Shown here in pieces: positions 1 through 6,407 of a DNA stretch of 15,906 bases. The DNA lies in NCBI GenBank assembly GCA_027031025.1, contig JALVEJ010000047.1, positions 1 to 15,906 on the forward strand, written 5' to 3'. The translations under genes were made by a program, and so were the position numbers. The stretch's first letter is position 1. The number at the start of each line of letters is the position of its first letter. This stretch comes from Flavobacteriales bacterium (lineage in GTDB: Bacteria > Bacteroidota > Bacteroidia > Flavobacteriales > Flavobacteriaceae). The notes under the pieces were generated by a model. That model saw only the letters and a list, made by a program, of their open reading frames with translations, ran no database searches and had not been told where the DNA came from.

Positions 1-1
1 A

Positions 2-67
2 CAGGATCTTAAGGAACTTTACGACAAAATAAAAAAAGCTATTTATGAGGTAAAAGATGTGGAATAA
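2..67 (+). CDS. C-terminal end of an unidentified protein (partial)
   Basis: An open frame enters from the left edge and stops with TAA at 65-67, giving only 21 residues ending in KKAIYEVKDVE. The tail is Lys/Glu-rich and likely helical or coiled-coil, with no recognisable motif, so I give no function. It overlaps the next start codon (ATG at 57) by 11 nt. The next gene's GAGG Shine-Dalgarno lies inside this coding end, which suggests translational coupling and supports this being a real gene end rather than a chance frame. Confidence 0.5.
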   Translation, partial: QDLKELYDKIKKAIYEVKDVE

Positions 68-449
68 GATAAAACTTATTCTGTGGCTTGTTATACTGCT
101 TGCTGTTGCCTATTTTGTTTCAATGAATACAACCCCTAAAATATCTGTCAACATACTTCCTACATTCAAAACACCTGAGATACCACTTGCCATAGTCATA
201 ATCGTAAGCATAATAATAGGAGCTGTTCTTATACTTCTTTTCACAATTACCGACTGGATCGCTTACAAGATAGACAAAATTAAACTGAGCAGGAACATAA
301 AGCATCTAAAAAACGAACTGGAAAGATGCAGATCCCAGATAAATCAGAAAGAAGATCAGATAAAAAAACTGGAAGAGGAAATTCAGGTACTGAAAAATGA
401 GAAAAACATCACCGTAAAACAGGAGGAAGAGGAAAGTGGGACTTTATGA
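57..449 (+). CDS. LapA-like (DUF1049) membrane protein with C-terminal coiled coil
   Basis: A 130-aa protein with two hydrophobic segments (about residues 6-24 and 42-67). They are joined by a short loop rich in Pro and Thr, and followed by a charged helical tail (about 75-120) with heptad-like Leu/Ile spacing and many Lys/Glu. This layout matches LapA/DUF1049 proteins: a hairpin in the inner membrane and a cytoplasmic coiled coil, associated in enterobacteria with control of LPS assembly. The start is ATG with GAGG about 7 nt upstream. It overlaps the preceding gene by 11 nt and the following small gene by 14 nt, so the three are probably one transcription unit. The family assignment rests on architecture, so the precise role is uncertain. 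Confidence 0.7.
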   Translation: MWNKIKLILWLVILLAVAYFVSMNTTPKISVNILPTFKTPEIPLAIVIIVSIIIGAVLILLFTITDWIAYKIDKIKLSRNIKHLKNELERCRSQINQKEDQIKKLEEEIQVLKNEKNITVKQEEEESGTL

Positions 450-573
450 CAGGGACTACATGCGTGATAGGAAAGTTTCTACCGGCAGAAAGCCATCTCC
501 AGATAACACGAAACTTATTATAGCTGTGGTAGTAGCTTTCATTTTAGGATTTATTTTAGGTAAAATTATATAA
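436..573 (+). CDS. Small single-span membrane protein (45 aa), unknown function
   Basis: A short frame starting with GTG at 436, preceded by a perfect AGGAGG at 421-426 (9-nt spacing) inside the end of the LapA-like gene. The product begins (M)GLYDRDYMRDRK, has a polar basic linker, and ends in a hydrophobic segment (about residues 26-45) containing GFILGKII, which looks like a C-terminal membrane anchor. The GLYDRDY start resembles a recurrent N-terminal motif of small or anchored bacterial membrane proteins, but I cannot name a family. The gene overlaps its upstream neighbour by 14 nt and ends 18 nt before the aldolase start. An alternative ATG start at 460 with AGGGA upstream would give 37 aa. 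Confidence 0.6.
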   Translation: MGLYDRDYMRDRKVSTGRKPSPDNTKLIIAVVVAFILGFILGKII

Positions 574-591
574 AAGCTCAGGAGGGAAAAA

Positions 592-1392
592 TTGGGAATA
601 GGCAAAAGGGTCAGACTTGAAAGGATTATGAACAGGGATACAGGAAAGACTGTTATCGTTCCTATGGATCACGGTGTAAGCTCTGGACCAATGAAAGGAA
701 TAATAAACATAAAAGATACAGTAGAAAAAATAGCAGAAGGAGGGGCAAACGCTATAATACTCCACAAAGGAATAGTTGAGCAGGGACACAGGGGAAAAGG
801 AAAAGATGTTGGTCTTATCATACACATGTCAGCCTCAACAGACCTGTCTATAAGAAAAAATGACAAGGTTCTGGTCTGCTCTGTAGAAGAAGCAATAAAA
901 TTAGGAGCTGACGGTGTTTCTATCCATGTAAACATAGGTGCAGAGGACGAAAAACAGATGCTTAAAGATTTCGGGACTGTATCTAAAGCATGTCTTGAAT
1001 GGCAGATGCCCCTTGTTGCTATGCTTTACTACAGGGGCCCGGAAGTTAAAAATCCGTTTGATCCTGATGCGATAGCCCACATAGCAAGGATTGGTGCAGA
1101 GTTAGGTGCTGATATAGTTAAGGTTCCATACACAGGAAATCCTGACACATTCAGAAAGGTTGTTGAGGGTTGTCCTGTTCCTGTTGTGATAGCAGGAGGA
1201 CCTAAAGTAAGCTCAGATAAAGAACTGCTCCAGATGATATACGATGCTGTTGTTGTTGCCGGCTGTGCAGGGCTGTCAGTGGGAAGAAATATATTCCAGC
1301 ATGAGAATGTTGCCAAAATAACACATGTCTTATCAAAAATAGTTCATGAAGGAATAACAGTTGAGGAGGCTCTAAACATTCTTGAGCAGTAG
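592..1392 (+). CDS. Class I (DhnA-type) fructose-bisphosphate aldolase or ADH synthase
   Basis: A 266-aa TIM-barrel aldolase of the archaeal/DhnA class I family (COG1830). It starts at TTG 592 behind AGGAGGG (580-586), a strong Shine-Dalgarno. The Schiff-base lysine is K177 in ADIVKVPYTG. The other expected active-site residues are D26 in VPMDHGVSSGP and Y146 in MLYYRGPEV. VVIAGGPK (about 198-205) and the GLSVGRNIF segment form the phosphate-binding end of the barrel. Family members either interconvert fructose 1,6-bisphosphate with triose phosphates (gluconeogenesis/glycolysis) or, as 2-amino-3,7-dideoxy-D-threo-hept-6-ulosonate synthase, feed an alternative route to aromatic amino acids. 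All three residues are shared by both activities, so the substrate cannot be settled here. Gluconeogenic aldolase is my preference for an autotroph. The NADH dehydrogenase-like gene follows after 5 nt. Confidence 0.88.
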   Translation: MGIGKRVRLERIMNRDTGKTVIVPMDHGVSSGPMKGIINIKDTVEKIAEGGANAIILHKGIVEQGHRGKGKDVGLIIHMSASTDLSIRKNDKVLVCSVEEAIKLGADGVSIHVNIGAEDEKQMLKDFGTVSKACLEWQMPLVAMLYYRGPEVKNPFDPDAIAHIARIGAELGADIVKVPYTGNPDTFRKVVEGCPVPVVIAGGPKVSSDKELLQMIYDAVVVAGCAGLSVGRNIFQHENVAKITHVLSKIVHEGITVEEALNILEQ

Positions 1393-1397
1393 TTAAA

Positions 1398-2612
1398 ATG
1401 AAGAAGATAATAGTTATCGGCGGAGGGTATGCGGGGCTTTCATTTGCAAAGAGGTTTTCCCATTTCAACTGTGATGCACAGGTTTACCTTATAGACCAGA
1501 ACCCTTACCAGTACTTACAGCCAGAAGTCTATAAGTTTATAGCAAACAAATGTCTTCTATCAGACATAATAATTGATCTGTCAACAATAGCTGAAGGACT
1601 TGGAAAAAAGATATATTTCTACAAAGACAAAATAGTTCAGATAGATACAGACACAAACCGTGTAATAGGGGAAAAGTTTGAGCTTGATTATGATTACCTT
1701 GTGATTGCTGCAGGAAGCAGAACATTCTTTCCACCTATAGAAGGGCTGAGAGAGTATGCTTCCGGGGTAAAAACATTAGACAGAAGTCTTGATTTTAAAC
1801 AGAAGTTTGAAAGGGACATACTAAAAAAGATAAAAGAAGAGGAAAAATGCTACATACAGAGAGAAAATCAGTTTAACATAATAGTTGGGGGGGCTGGTCT
1901 TGCAGGGGTTGAAATAGCATCTGAGATGGCATACTACGCAAAGGATTTTTTCAGGAGAATAGGATTTTTGTGCAACGGTCTTAATATAACCCTTATAGAA
2001 GCTGCAGAAAGAATACTCCCGGGCATGGATCAGTTTGTTTATCAAACAGCTTTAAAAAGGCTCAAAGATTTAGGCGTTAACATAATAACAGGAAAAAAGA
2101 TAATAAAGGTTGACAAAGAAAATGTTTATCTTGAAGATAAAAGCTTTGTAAAACAGGACTTTTTCATATGGACAGGGGGAATAATTGCAAGCTCACTTTT
2201 GCAGAATATAAAAATCAAAAAAAATAAAAGACAACAGGCGGTAGTTGATAGATTTTTTAGGCCTGAAGGTATAGAAAATATGTTTATAATAGGAGATTGT
2301 GCAGAGGTGATAAACCACAAAACAGGTGAGATCCTTCCTCCTATGGCACAGGTTGCAATTCAAACAGGAGAAATAGTGGCAGACCACATCAAAAATCTGA
2401 TAGAAAACAAACCTCTGAAAGAAAAAAGTCCAATATTCAGAGGCATGGTCTCAGCTTTAGGAGGAAGATACGGAGTTGGTATGATAAGAAACGGAATAAA
2501 ATTCAAAGGATGTCCCGCATATATGTTTAAAGAAACTGTCTTTGCCCATTACAAACTCCCTTTAAGGATCATCTCCAAAAAAGGATACAGAAAACTCCTC
2601 AAAGATCAGTAG
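1398..2612 (+). CDS. ndh: Type II NADH dehydrogenase-like FAD flavoprotein
   Basis: A 404-aa two-dinucleotide-binding-domain flavoprotein. The N-terminal FAD Rossmann motif is IIVIGGGYAG (residues 4-13). LVIAAGS (101-107) is the conserved segment after the first domain. A second Rossmann motif, IIVGGAGLAGVEIASE (161-176), binds NAD(P)H. FIIGDC with D300 contacts FAD, and AQVAIQ (about residue 318) is the quinone-site-type motif of NDH-2. The C-terminal tail is basic and amphipathic, fitting peripheral attachment to the cytoplasmic face of the membrane. The expected reaction is NADH oxidation with quinone reduction without proton pumping. The cysteines of sulfide:quinone reductases are not evident, so I prefer NDH-2. 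Ferredoxin or other electron donors cannot be excluded. ATG 1398 lacks a clear Shine-Dalgarno and lies 5 nt after the aldolase stop, suggesting translational coupling. Confidence 0.82.
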   Translation: MKKIIVIGGGYAGLSFAKRFSHFNCDAQVYLIDQNPYQYLQPEVYKFIANKCLLSDIIIDLSTIAEGLGKKIYFYKDKIVQIDTDTNRVIGEKFELDYDYLVIAAGSRTFFPPIEGLREYASGVKTLDRSLDFKQKFERDILKKIKEEEKCYIQRENQFNIIVGGAGLAGVEIASEMAYYAKDFFRRIGFLCNGLNITLIEAAERILPGMDQFVYQTALKRLKDLGVNIITGKKIIKVDKENVYLEDKSFVKQDFFIWTGGIIASSLLQNIKIKKNKRQQAVVDRFFRPEGIENMFIIGDCAEVINHKTGEILPPMAQVAIQTGEIVADHIKNLIENKPLKEKSPIFRGMVSALGGRYGVGMIRNGIKFKGCPAYMFKETVFAHYKLPLRIISKKGYRKLLKDQ

Positions 2613-2653
2613 TTGACTAAATAGTTGAAAATGAGATACAGTATAGTTAGATT
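2613..2653 (+). promoter_or_regulatory. Candidate sigma70-type promoter
   Basis: Just after the ndh stop there are two overlapping possibilities. One is TTGACT (2613-2618) with TACAGT (2637-2642), 18-nt spacer. The other is TTGAAA (2625-2630) with TAGATT (2648-2653), 17-nt spacer. Either would start a transcript upstream of the 32-aa gene and the AI-2E permease. Such matches are common in AT-rich DNA, so this is tentative. Confidence 0.27.
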
Positions 2654-2686
2654 AATAAAAATTATAAAACTACGGAGGAATATAAG

Positions 2687-2785
2687 ATGGAGCCGTGGAT
2701 ACCTTTTATAGTTATGACAATCTTTACAATCATTACCGGAATTCTTGCTTTTGTAGCAGGTGCACTTAAAAGAGGAGAAGAATAA
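2687..2785 (+). CDS. Small membrane peptide (32 aa), unknown function
   Basis: ATG at 2687 is preceded by GGAGG (2674-2678) at 8-nt spacing, and the frame stops with TAA at 2783-2785. The product has a short acidic N-terminus (MEPW), one hydrophobic helix (about residues 5-26) and a KRGEE C-terminus. The charge pattern would place the C-terminus in the cytoplasm. Size and shape resemble tiny accessory subunits of membrane respiratory complexes, such as the single-helix subunits of terminal oxidases, but I see no diagnostic motif and make no assignment. It sits between ndh and the AI-2E permease, whose TTG start follows its stop by 8 nt. The good Shine-Dalgarno and clean hydrophobic profile support a real gene. 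Confidence 0.6.
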   Translation: MEPWIPFIVMTIFTIITGILAFVAGALKRGEE

Positions 2786-2793
2786 TTAGATAA

Positions 2794-3870
2794 TTGGGTT
2801 CTTCAGAACAGATAGGGAACTTTTTTTTCTTTGGTTTCCTGTCTTTATTTCTTTTTTTGGGCTATCTTCTTTTTGAGCCTTTTTTAAAAGTTATAATTCT
2901 ATCAATTCTGATTACTATAATTTTTTACCCCCTTTATATAAAACTTCTAAAAAAGTTAAAAAATAGAATTATTTCTTCTTTGGTAATGACAGCAGTAATA
3001 CTGCTTTTTATTATAATACCATCAATTTTACTCGTAGCTTTTTTCGTAAATCAAATAATCAGTGTTTATCCTCTTCTGATTGAAAAAATATCAAAGTACA
3101 AAGACATAGACATCCTTTTAAAAGAGCTGCCTATAATCTCAAAGATTTATTCAATCATTGAAAATACCCTCCAATCCCTTAATGTCAGGGTAGATATCGG
3201 AGATGCTATAAGAGGAATAATAAACGAAGTGGTTTCATTTATTATCCAGCAAGGAAAAAGTATATTTCTTGATGTAACTCTCCTTGTTGCTGGTATAATC
3301 TTTATGATCGCTACTATATTTTTTCTTTTTAAAGATGGCGAGGCTCTTTATAACAGACTTTACAGTATAATCCCATTATCAGATAAGGATAAATCCTTTC
3401 TCATTTCAAAAAGTTATAGGGCTATTCAAGGCGTTGTTCTTGGATCAGTCCTTACAGCTGTAGCACAGGGAATATTATCTTTTATTGGATACTTTGCTGT
3501 AGGTCTTGAGATGAGCTACTTCTGGGCTTTTATCACTTTTGTTGCGGCATTTATTCCTGTTGGGGGAGCATCTTTAGTATGGGTTCCTGTAGCTATTTAC
3601 ATACTCTTAACAAAAGGATTTCTGATAGCTTTCCTTTTTTCACTTTATGGAACATTTGTTATAAGCACAATAGACAATATAATAAAACCTGTTGTTATAG
3701 GGGATAAAACAAACATTCATCCGATGATACTCGTTTTTGCAATAATAGGAGGTCTTAACCTCTTTGGCTTTATTGGAATTTTTCTTGCCCCTATAATAAT
3801 AGTCATGATTGACAACCTTCTTCACCTTTTTAGGGAAAAATATGTAATCAAGGGACGAACAGTTTTATAA
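2794..3870 (+). CDS. AI-2E family (PerM-type) membrane permease
   Basis: A 358-aa integral membrane protein. It begins with a closely spaced hydrophobic pair (about residues 10-50), followed by a third helix around 60-90. A less hydrophobic stretch (about 95-150) comes next, then a block of helices to about residue 345. The GxxLFGFIGIFLAPIIIV type C-terminal segment (here GGLNLFGFIGIFLAPIII) and VVIGDKTNIHPMILVFAIIGG are characteristic of AI-2E/PerM (former UPF0118) exporters. Members have been linked to autoinducer-2 or Na+/H+ transport, and the substrate here is unknown. The start is TTG because TAA lies directly upstream in frame. A GAGGAG element sits 15 nt away, so initiation probably depends on coupling to the 32-aa gene. 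The 3' end overlaps the oppositely oriented Nramp-like gene by 23 nt, leaving no room for a terminator. Confidence 0.82.
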   Translation: MGSSEQIGNFFFFGFLSLFLFLGYLLFEPFLKVIILSILITIIFYPLYIKLLKKLKNRIISSLVMTAVILLFIIIPSILLVAFFVNQIISVYPLLIEKISKYKDIDILLKELPIISKIYSIIENTLQSLNVRVDIGDAIRGIINEVVSFIIQQGKSIFLDVTLLVAGIIFMIATIFFLFKDGEALYNRLYSIIPLSDKDKSFLISKSYRAIQGVVLGSVLTAVAQGILSFIGYFAVGLEMSYFWAFITFVAAFIPVGGASLVWVPVAIYILLTKGFLIAFLFSLYGTFVISTIDNIIKPVVIGDKTNIHPMILVFAIIGGLNLFGFIGIFLAPIIIVMIDNLLHLFREKYVIKGRTVL

Positions 3871-5065
3871 TCATATAAATGGTGGCTGCCAAGGACACCA
3901 GAAATGTCATTAAAAGAAAAAAATTATTAAACCAACCGTTTTTGTAGTTTCCAAGTATGTTCCCATTATTTCCCAAAATTAATAAAACTCCACTGAGAAC
4001 AGGAAGAAGAATTCCATCAAAAACCTGACTGTAGTAAAGGGCATCAACGGCCGAAACCCCAAAAAAGTCTATAAAATTTCCAACAAGTAGTGAGCCTAAA
4101 AAAACCACATAAAAACCTTTTGCATCGCTTACTTTGTAGTCCATTCCCTCCCTCCAGCCGAAAGTATCTGCAACAGCATAGGCTGAAGACCCTGCCAGAA
4201 CCGGAATTGCAAGAAAACCTGAAACAACAACACCTATGCTAAAAATAAGAAAAGCATAATCACCTGCAACAGGCTTTAATGCAAGGGCTGCATCTTTTAT
4301 AGTCTGTATCTCCGTATGCCCAAAAATCATAACAGCAGAGGAAACTATGATAGCATAAGCTATAATATTTGAGTAAACCATTCCAACAGCTGTATCAAAC
4401 TTCATAATCTTAGCTTGAGAAACAGTAGCATGCTCCTCCTTTTCTTCTGATGCCTGCCAGAATATCATATAAGGGGATATAGTTGTCCCTAAAAGTCCCA
4501 GTGCAGCAAGAACAAAAGTAAGATCAGGTCGTATGTCAGGGATAAATGTGTTTTTCAGCAGATCAATTAATGAAGGTTTTGACAGAAAAGCAGATAATAC
4601 ATAAACAATAAGCACTAATGTCAGAATAATAAGAACCTTTTTTATAGTTCTATACTGCTTAAATATGACGAGATACCCGATTAAAACGGTGGTAGGAATA
4701 AGAAAATATACAGACTTTATTCCTGTTATAATCTCAAGTATTGCTGCTACAGCCTGAAGATCAGCCCCTATGGTTAAGATGTTCGCAGTGGCAAGGCAGA
4801 GAACTATGAAATATGTAAGCTTTTTTGAGTAAAAACTGTTTAGAATTTCAGGCAGGCTTTTTCCTGTAACAAGGGCTAATTTTGCAGCTGTATCCTGAAC
4901 AGCTATCATCATCGGGGTTGAAAGAATCATCAGCCACAGCTGTGAAAATCCGGTTGTGGCACCAACTATCGTGTAAGTCAAAATCCCTGCAGGATCATCC
5001 CCTGCCCCACCGGTTATTATGCCAGGTCCCAGTTTTTTAAACCTTTTAAAACCTTTTTTTTCCAA
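3848..5065 (-). CDS. Divergent Nramp-like divalent metal ion transporter
   Basis: A 405-aa protein with about 11 predicted membrane helices and the overall Nramp (COG1914) pattern. The N-terminal LGPGIITGGAGDDPAGI aligns with Nramp helix 1, and LGTTISPYMIFWQASEEKE aligns with helix 6. The canonical unwound-helix metal site differs: DPGN is DPAG (residues 24-27), and the helix-6 Met-Pro-His is Ser-Pro-Tyr (S197-P198-Y199). The usual Mn2+/Fe2+ selectivity is therefore doubtful, and Mg2+ or another ion is possible. The start is TTG with AGGAG 6 nt upstream. That Shine-Dalgarno overlaps the stop codon of the sdhB/frdB-like gene (9-nt gap), so the two are very likely co-transcribed. The 3' end overlaps the AI-2E gene on the other strand. 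Confidence 0.8.
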   Translation of the reverse strand: MEKKGFKRFKKLGPGIITGGAGDDPAGILTYTIVGATTGFSQLWLMILSTPMMIAVQDTAAKLALVTGKSLPEILNSFYSKKLTYFIVLCLATANILTIGADLQAVAAILEIITGIKSVYFLIPTTVLIGYLVIFKQYRTIKKVLIILTLVLIVYVLSAFLSKPSLIDLLKNTFIPDIRPDLTFVLAALGLLGTTISPYMIFWQASEEKEEHATVSQAKIMKFDTAVGMVYSNIIAYAIIVSSAVMIFGHTEIQTIKDAALALKPVAGDYAFLIFSIGVVVSGFLAIPVLAGSSAYAVADTFGWREGMDYKVSDAKGFYVVFLGSLLVGNFIDFFGVSAVDALYYSQVFDGILLPVLSGVLLILGNNGNILGNYKNGWFNNFFLLMTFLVSLAATIYMIIKLFVP

Positions 5066-5074
5066 AAACCTCTC

Positions 5075-5809
5075 CTAAAATCCAAAAGGTGTGGAAAAAC
5101 CTCCTGTGTCTTCTTCTTTCTTAATGATACCTTTCTGCTTTCCGTAGAACTCTATCTGGAGTATGTCCTGCTCAACAGGTATCTGCTTTGGACAGGAGAA
5201 AGTACAGTACTTGCAGTGAACACAGCTTGTTATATGATTTTTTTCTGCTAAAACTATTCTTTCGTCACCTAATGAATCATTCTTGTCCTTCCAGAACCTG
5301 AAAACCTTAACAAAATTAATAGGTCCTCCAAAATCCCTGTCAGCCTCAAAAACAGGACATATTGAGTAGCAAATACCGCACAGAATACAGTCAGTTTCCT
5401 TATCAAACTGCTTCAGATCATCTGGATATACAGGCTGAAACTCTTTCTTAGGTTCAAACCACCCCTTAACATCTTTTATTTTATACAAAAACTCTTTGTG
5501 GTCTGTTACCAGATCCTTTATTACAGTCATATTTGATAGAGGTTCTATTAATATCTCCCCATTAACAAGATTTTCTTTTACCTTTGTTTTACAGGCAAGA
5601 ACATGCCTTTCTCTGTTTATTTTTACCCCGCATGTTCCGCATATTGATGCCCTGCATTGAACTCTAAAGGAGAGGGTTGGATCAATTCTGTCATGTATCT
5701 GCATAAGAACTTCTGCGATAGTTGTTCTGTCCTGAATGTTTACCTCAAATTGATCATACCATTCTGTTTTTCCATCAAACCTTTTTATTTTGACAATAAT
5801 TCTTCCCAT
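5075..5809 (-). CDS. Succinate dehydrogenase/fumarate reductase iron-sulfur subunit, two-[4Fe-4S] type
   Basis: A 244-aa SdhB/FrdB-type electron-transfer subunit. The N-terminal plant-type ferredoxin domain has C52, C57, C60 and C73 for the [2Fe-2S] cluster. The C-terminal bacterial-ferredoxin domain has C141-C144-C147-C151(P) and C196-C199-C202-C206(P). Classical enzymes carry CHxxxNCxxxCP at the last site and bind [3Fe-4S]. Here a full CxxCxxCxxxCP is present, so a second [4Fe-4S] is predicted, as in Acidianus-type SQR and 8-methylmenaquinol:fumarate reductases. It would pass electrons between a flavoprotein subunit and quinone or another carrier. Neither a flavoprotein nor a membrane subunit is encoded nearby. 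In this kind of autotroph a role as FrdB in the reductive TCA cycle is plausible. ATG 5809 follows AAGGTGG. The Nramp-like gene lies directly downstream. Confidence 0.88.
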   Translation of the reverse strand: MGRIIVKIKRFDGKTEWYDQFEVNIQDRTTIAEVLMQIHDRIDPTLSFRVQCRASICGTCGVKINRERHVLACKTKVKENLVNGEILIEPLSNMTVIKDLVTDHKEFLYKIKDVKGWFEPKKEFQPVYPDDLKQFDKETDCILCGICYSICPVFEADRDFGGPINFVKVFRFWKDKNDSLGDERIVLAEKNHITSCVHCKYCTFSCPKQIPVEQDILQIEFYGKQKGIIKKEEDTGGFSTPFGF

Positions 5810-5915
5810 CTTCCACCTTTTAAAAAATTTTTATTAAAAACGGTTAGTATTTAATTATAATATTCATCATACAGGTAATATAACACAGATATTAAATATT
5901 AAAACCACAGGAAAA
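5810..5915. promoter_or_regulatory. Divergent intergenic region between sdhB/frdB-like and thioredoxin genes
   Basis: This 106-bp AT-rich gap separates two divergent genes and must hold both promoters if they are transcribed separately. TATAAT occurs on the + strand at 5856-5861 and on the - strand at 5854-5859, the two overlapping. Neither has a convincing -35 hexamer at 16-18 nt, so exact promoters are not assigned. Confidence 0.3.
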
Positions 5916-6407
5916 ATGGTGGGAAAGATGAAAAAATTTATAATACTTTTACTGCTGTTATTTTCTTTTGGCTCTTACACAAAAGGTCTAAAACCTTACA
6001 TGTTCTCCCTTGAAGATGAAGACGGTAAAATTGTTAATCTTTCCGAATTGAAGGGAAATGTGGTTTATTTAGTCTTCTGGTCTAAGACTTGTACCACCTG
6101 TGAAGAAGAAATGCCTGTAATAAACAGTCTGTATAAAAAATTTAAAAACAAAAATGTGAAATTCTTCGGCATTGTAATTGATGAAAAGGACAAAGGTAAA
6201 ATAAAAGAGATAAAGAAAAAGTGGGGTTTTGAGTTTCCTGTTCTTATAGGAAACGACACTGTAAAAGATAAATACAGAATAATCGGAACTCCGATAACAT
6301 ACATTTTAAGAAAAAACCTAACCATAGGTAAAATAATCTACGGTACACATTCCAAAAAGAAATTAGAAAAGTACATAAAAAAGTTCTTAGAGGAGAGTTA
6401 TGATTGA
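5916..6407 (+). CDS. Membrane-anchored or secreted TlpA/ResA-like thioredoxin (CcsX-like)
   Basis: A 163-aa thioredoxin-fold protein with an N-terminal signal or anchor (hydrophobic residues about 8-20) and an extracytoplasmic domain. The redox motif is C58-T-T-C61 in FWSKTCTTCEEEMP. The cis-proline loop is IIGTPITYIL (P125). A WGFEFPVLIG strand fits the TlpA/ResA subgroup. It is expected to reduce apocytochrome haem-binding cysteines outside the membrane, recharged by the CcdA protein encoded next. The ATG at 5916 has AGGA close by. ATG 5928 (MKKFIILLLL) after GGTGGGA is an equally good start and gives a more typical signal peptide. It overlaps ccdA by 8 nt, a strong functional link. The CTTC dipeptide differs from the CEPC/CPPC motifs of many ResA and TlpA proteins. 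Confidence 0.83.
   Translation: MVGKMKKFIILLLLLFSFGSYTKGLKPYMFSLEDEDGKIVNLSELKGNVVYLVFWSKTCTTCEEEMPVINSLYKKFKNKNVKFFGIVIDEKDKGKIKEIKKKWGFEFPVLIGNDTVKDKYRIIGTPITYILRKNLTIGKIIYGTHSKKKLEKYIKKFLEESYD

Noticed and set aside
1887..1893. A run of seven G in the second nucleotide-binding motif of the NADH dehydrogenase-like gene, a possible phase-variable tract
   Set aside because: It encodes the required Gly-Gly of the Rossmann motif, is short, and there is no sign of contingency-locus biology here.
1398..2612. Sulfide:quinone oxidoreductase as the identity of the flavoprotein
   Set aside because: The conserved SQR cysteine pattern is not apparent, whereas the AQxAxQ and dual Rossmann layout fits NDH-2.
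2821..2828. A run of eight T near the start of the AI-2E gene, a possible slippage site
   Set aside because: It encodes Phe residues in the first hydrophobic segment. Nothing suggests programmed frameshifting or a broken frame.
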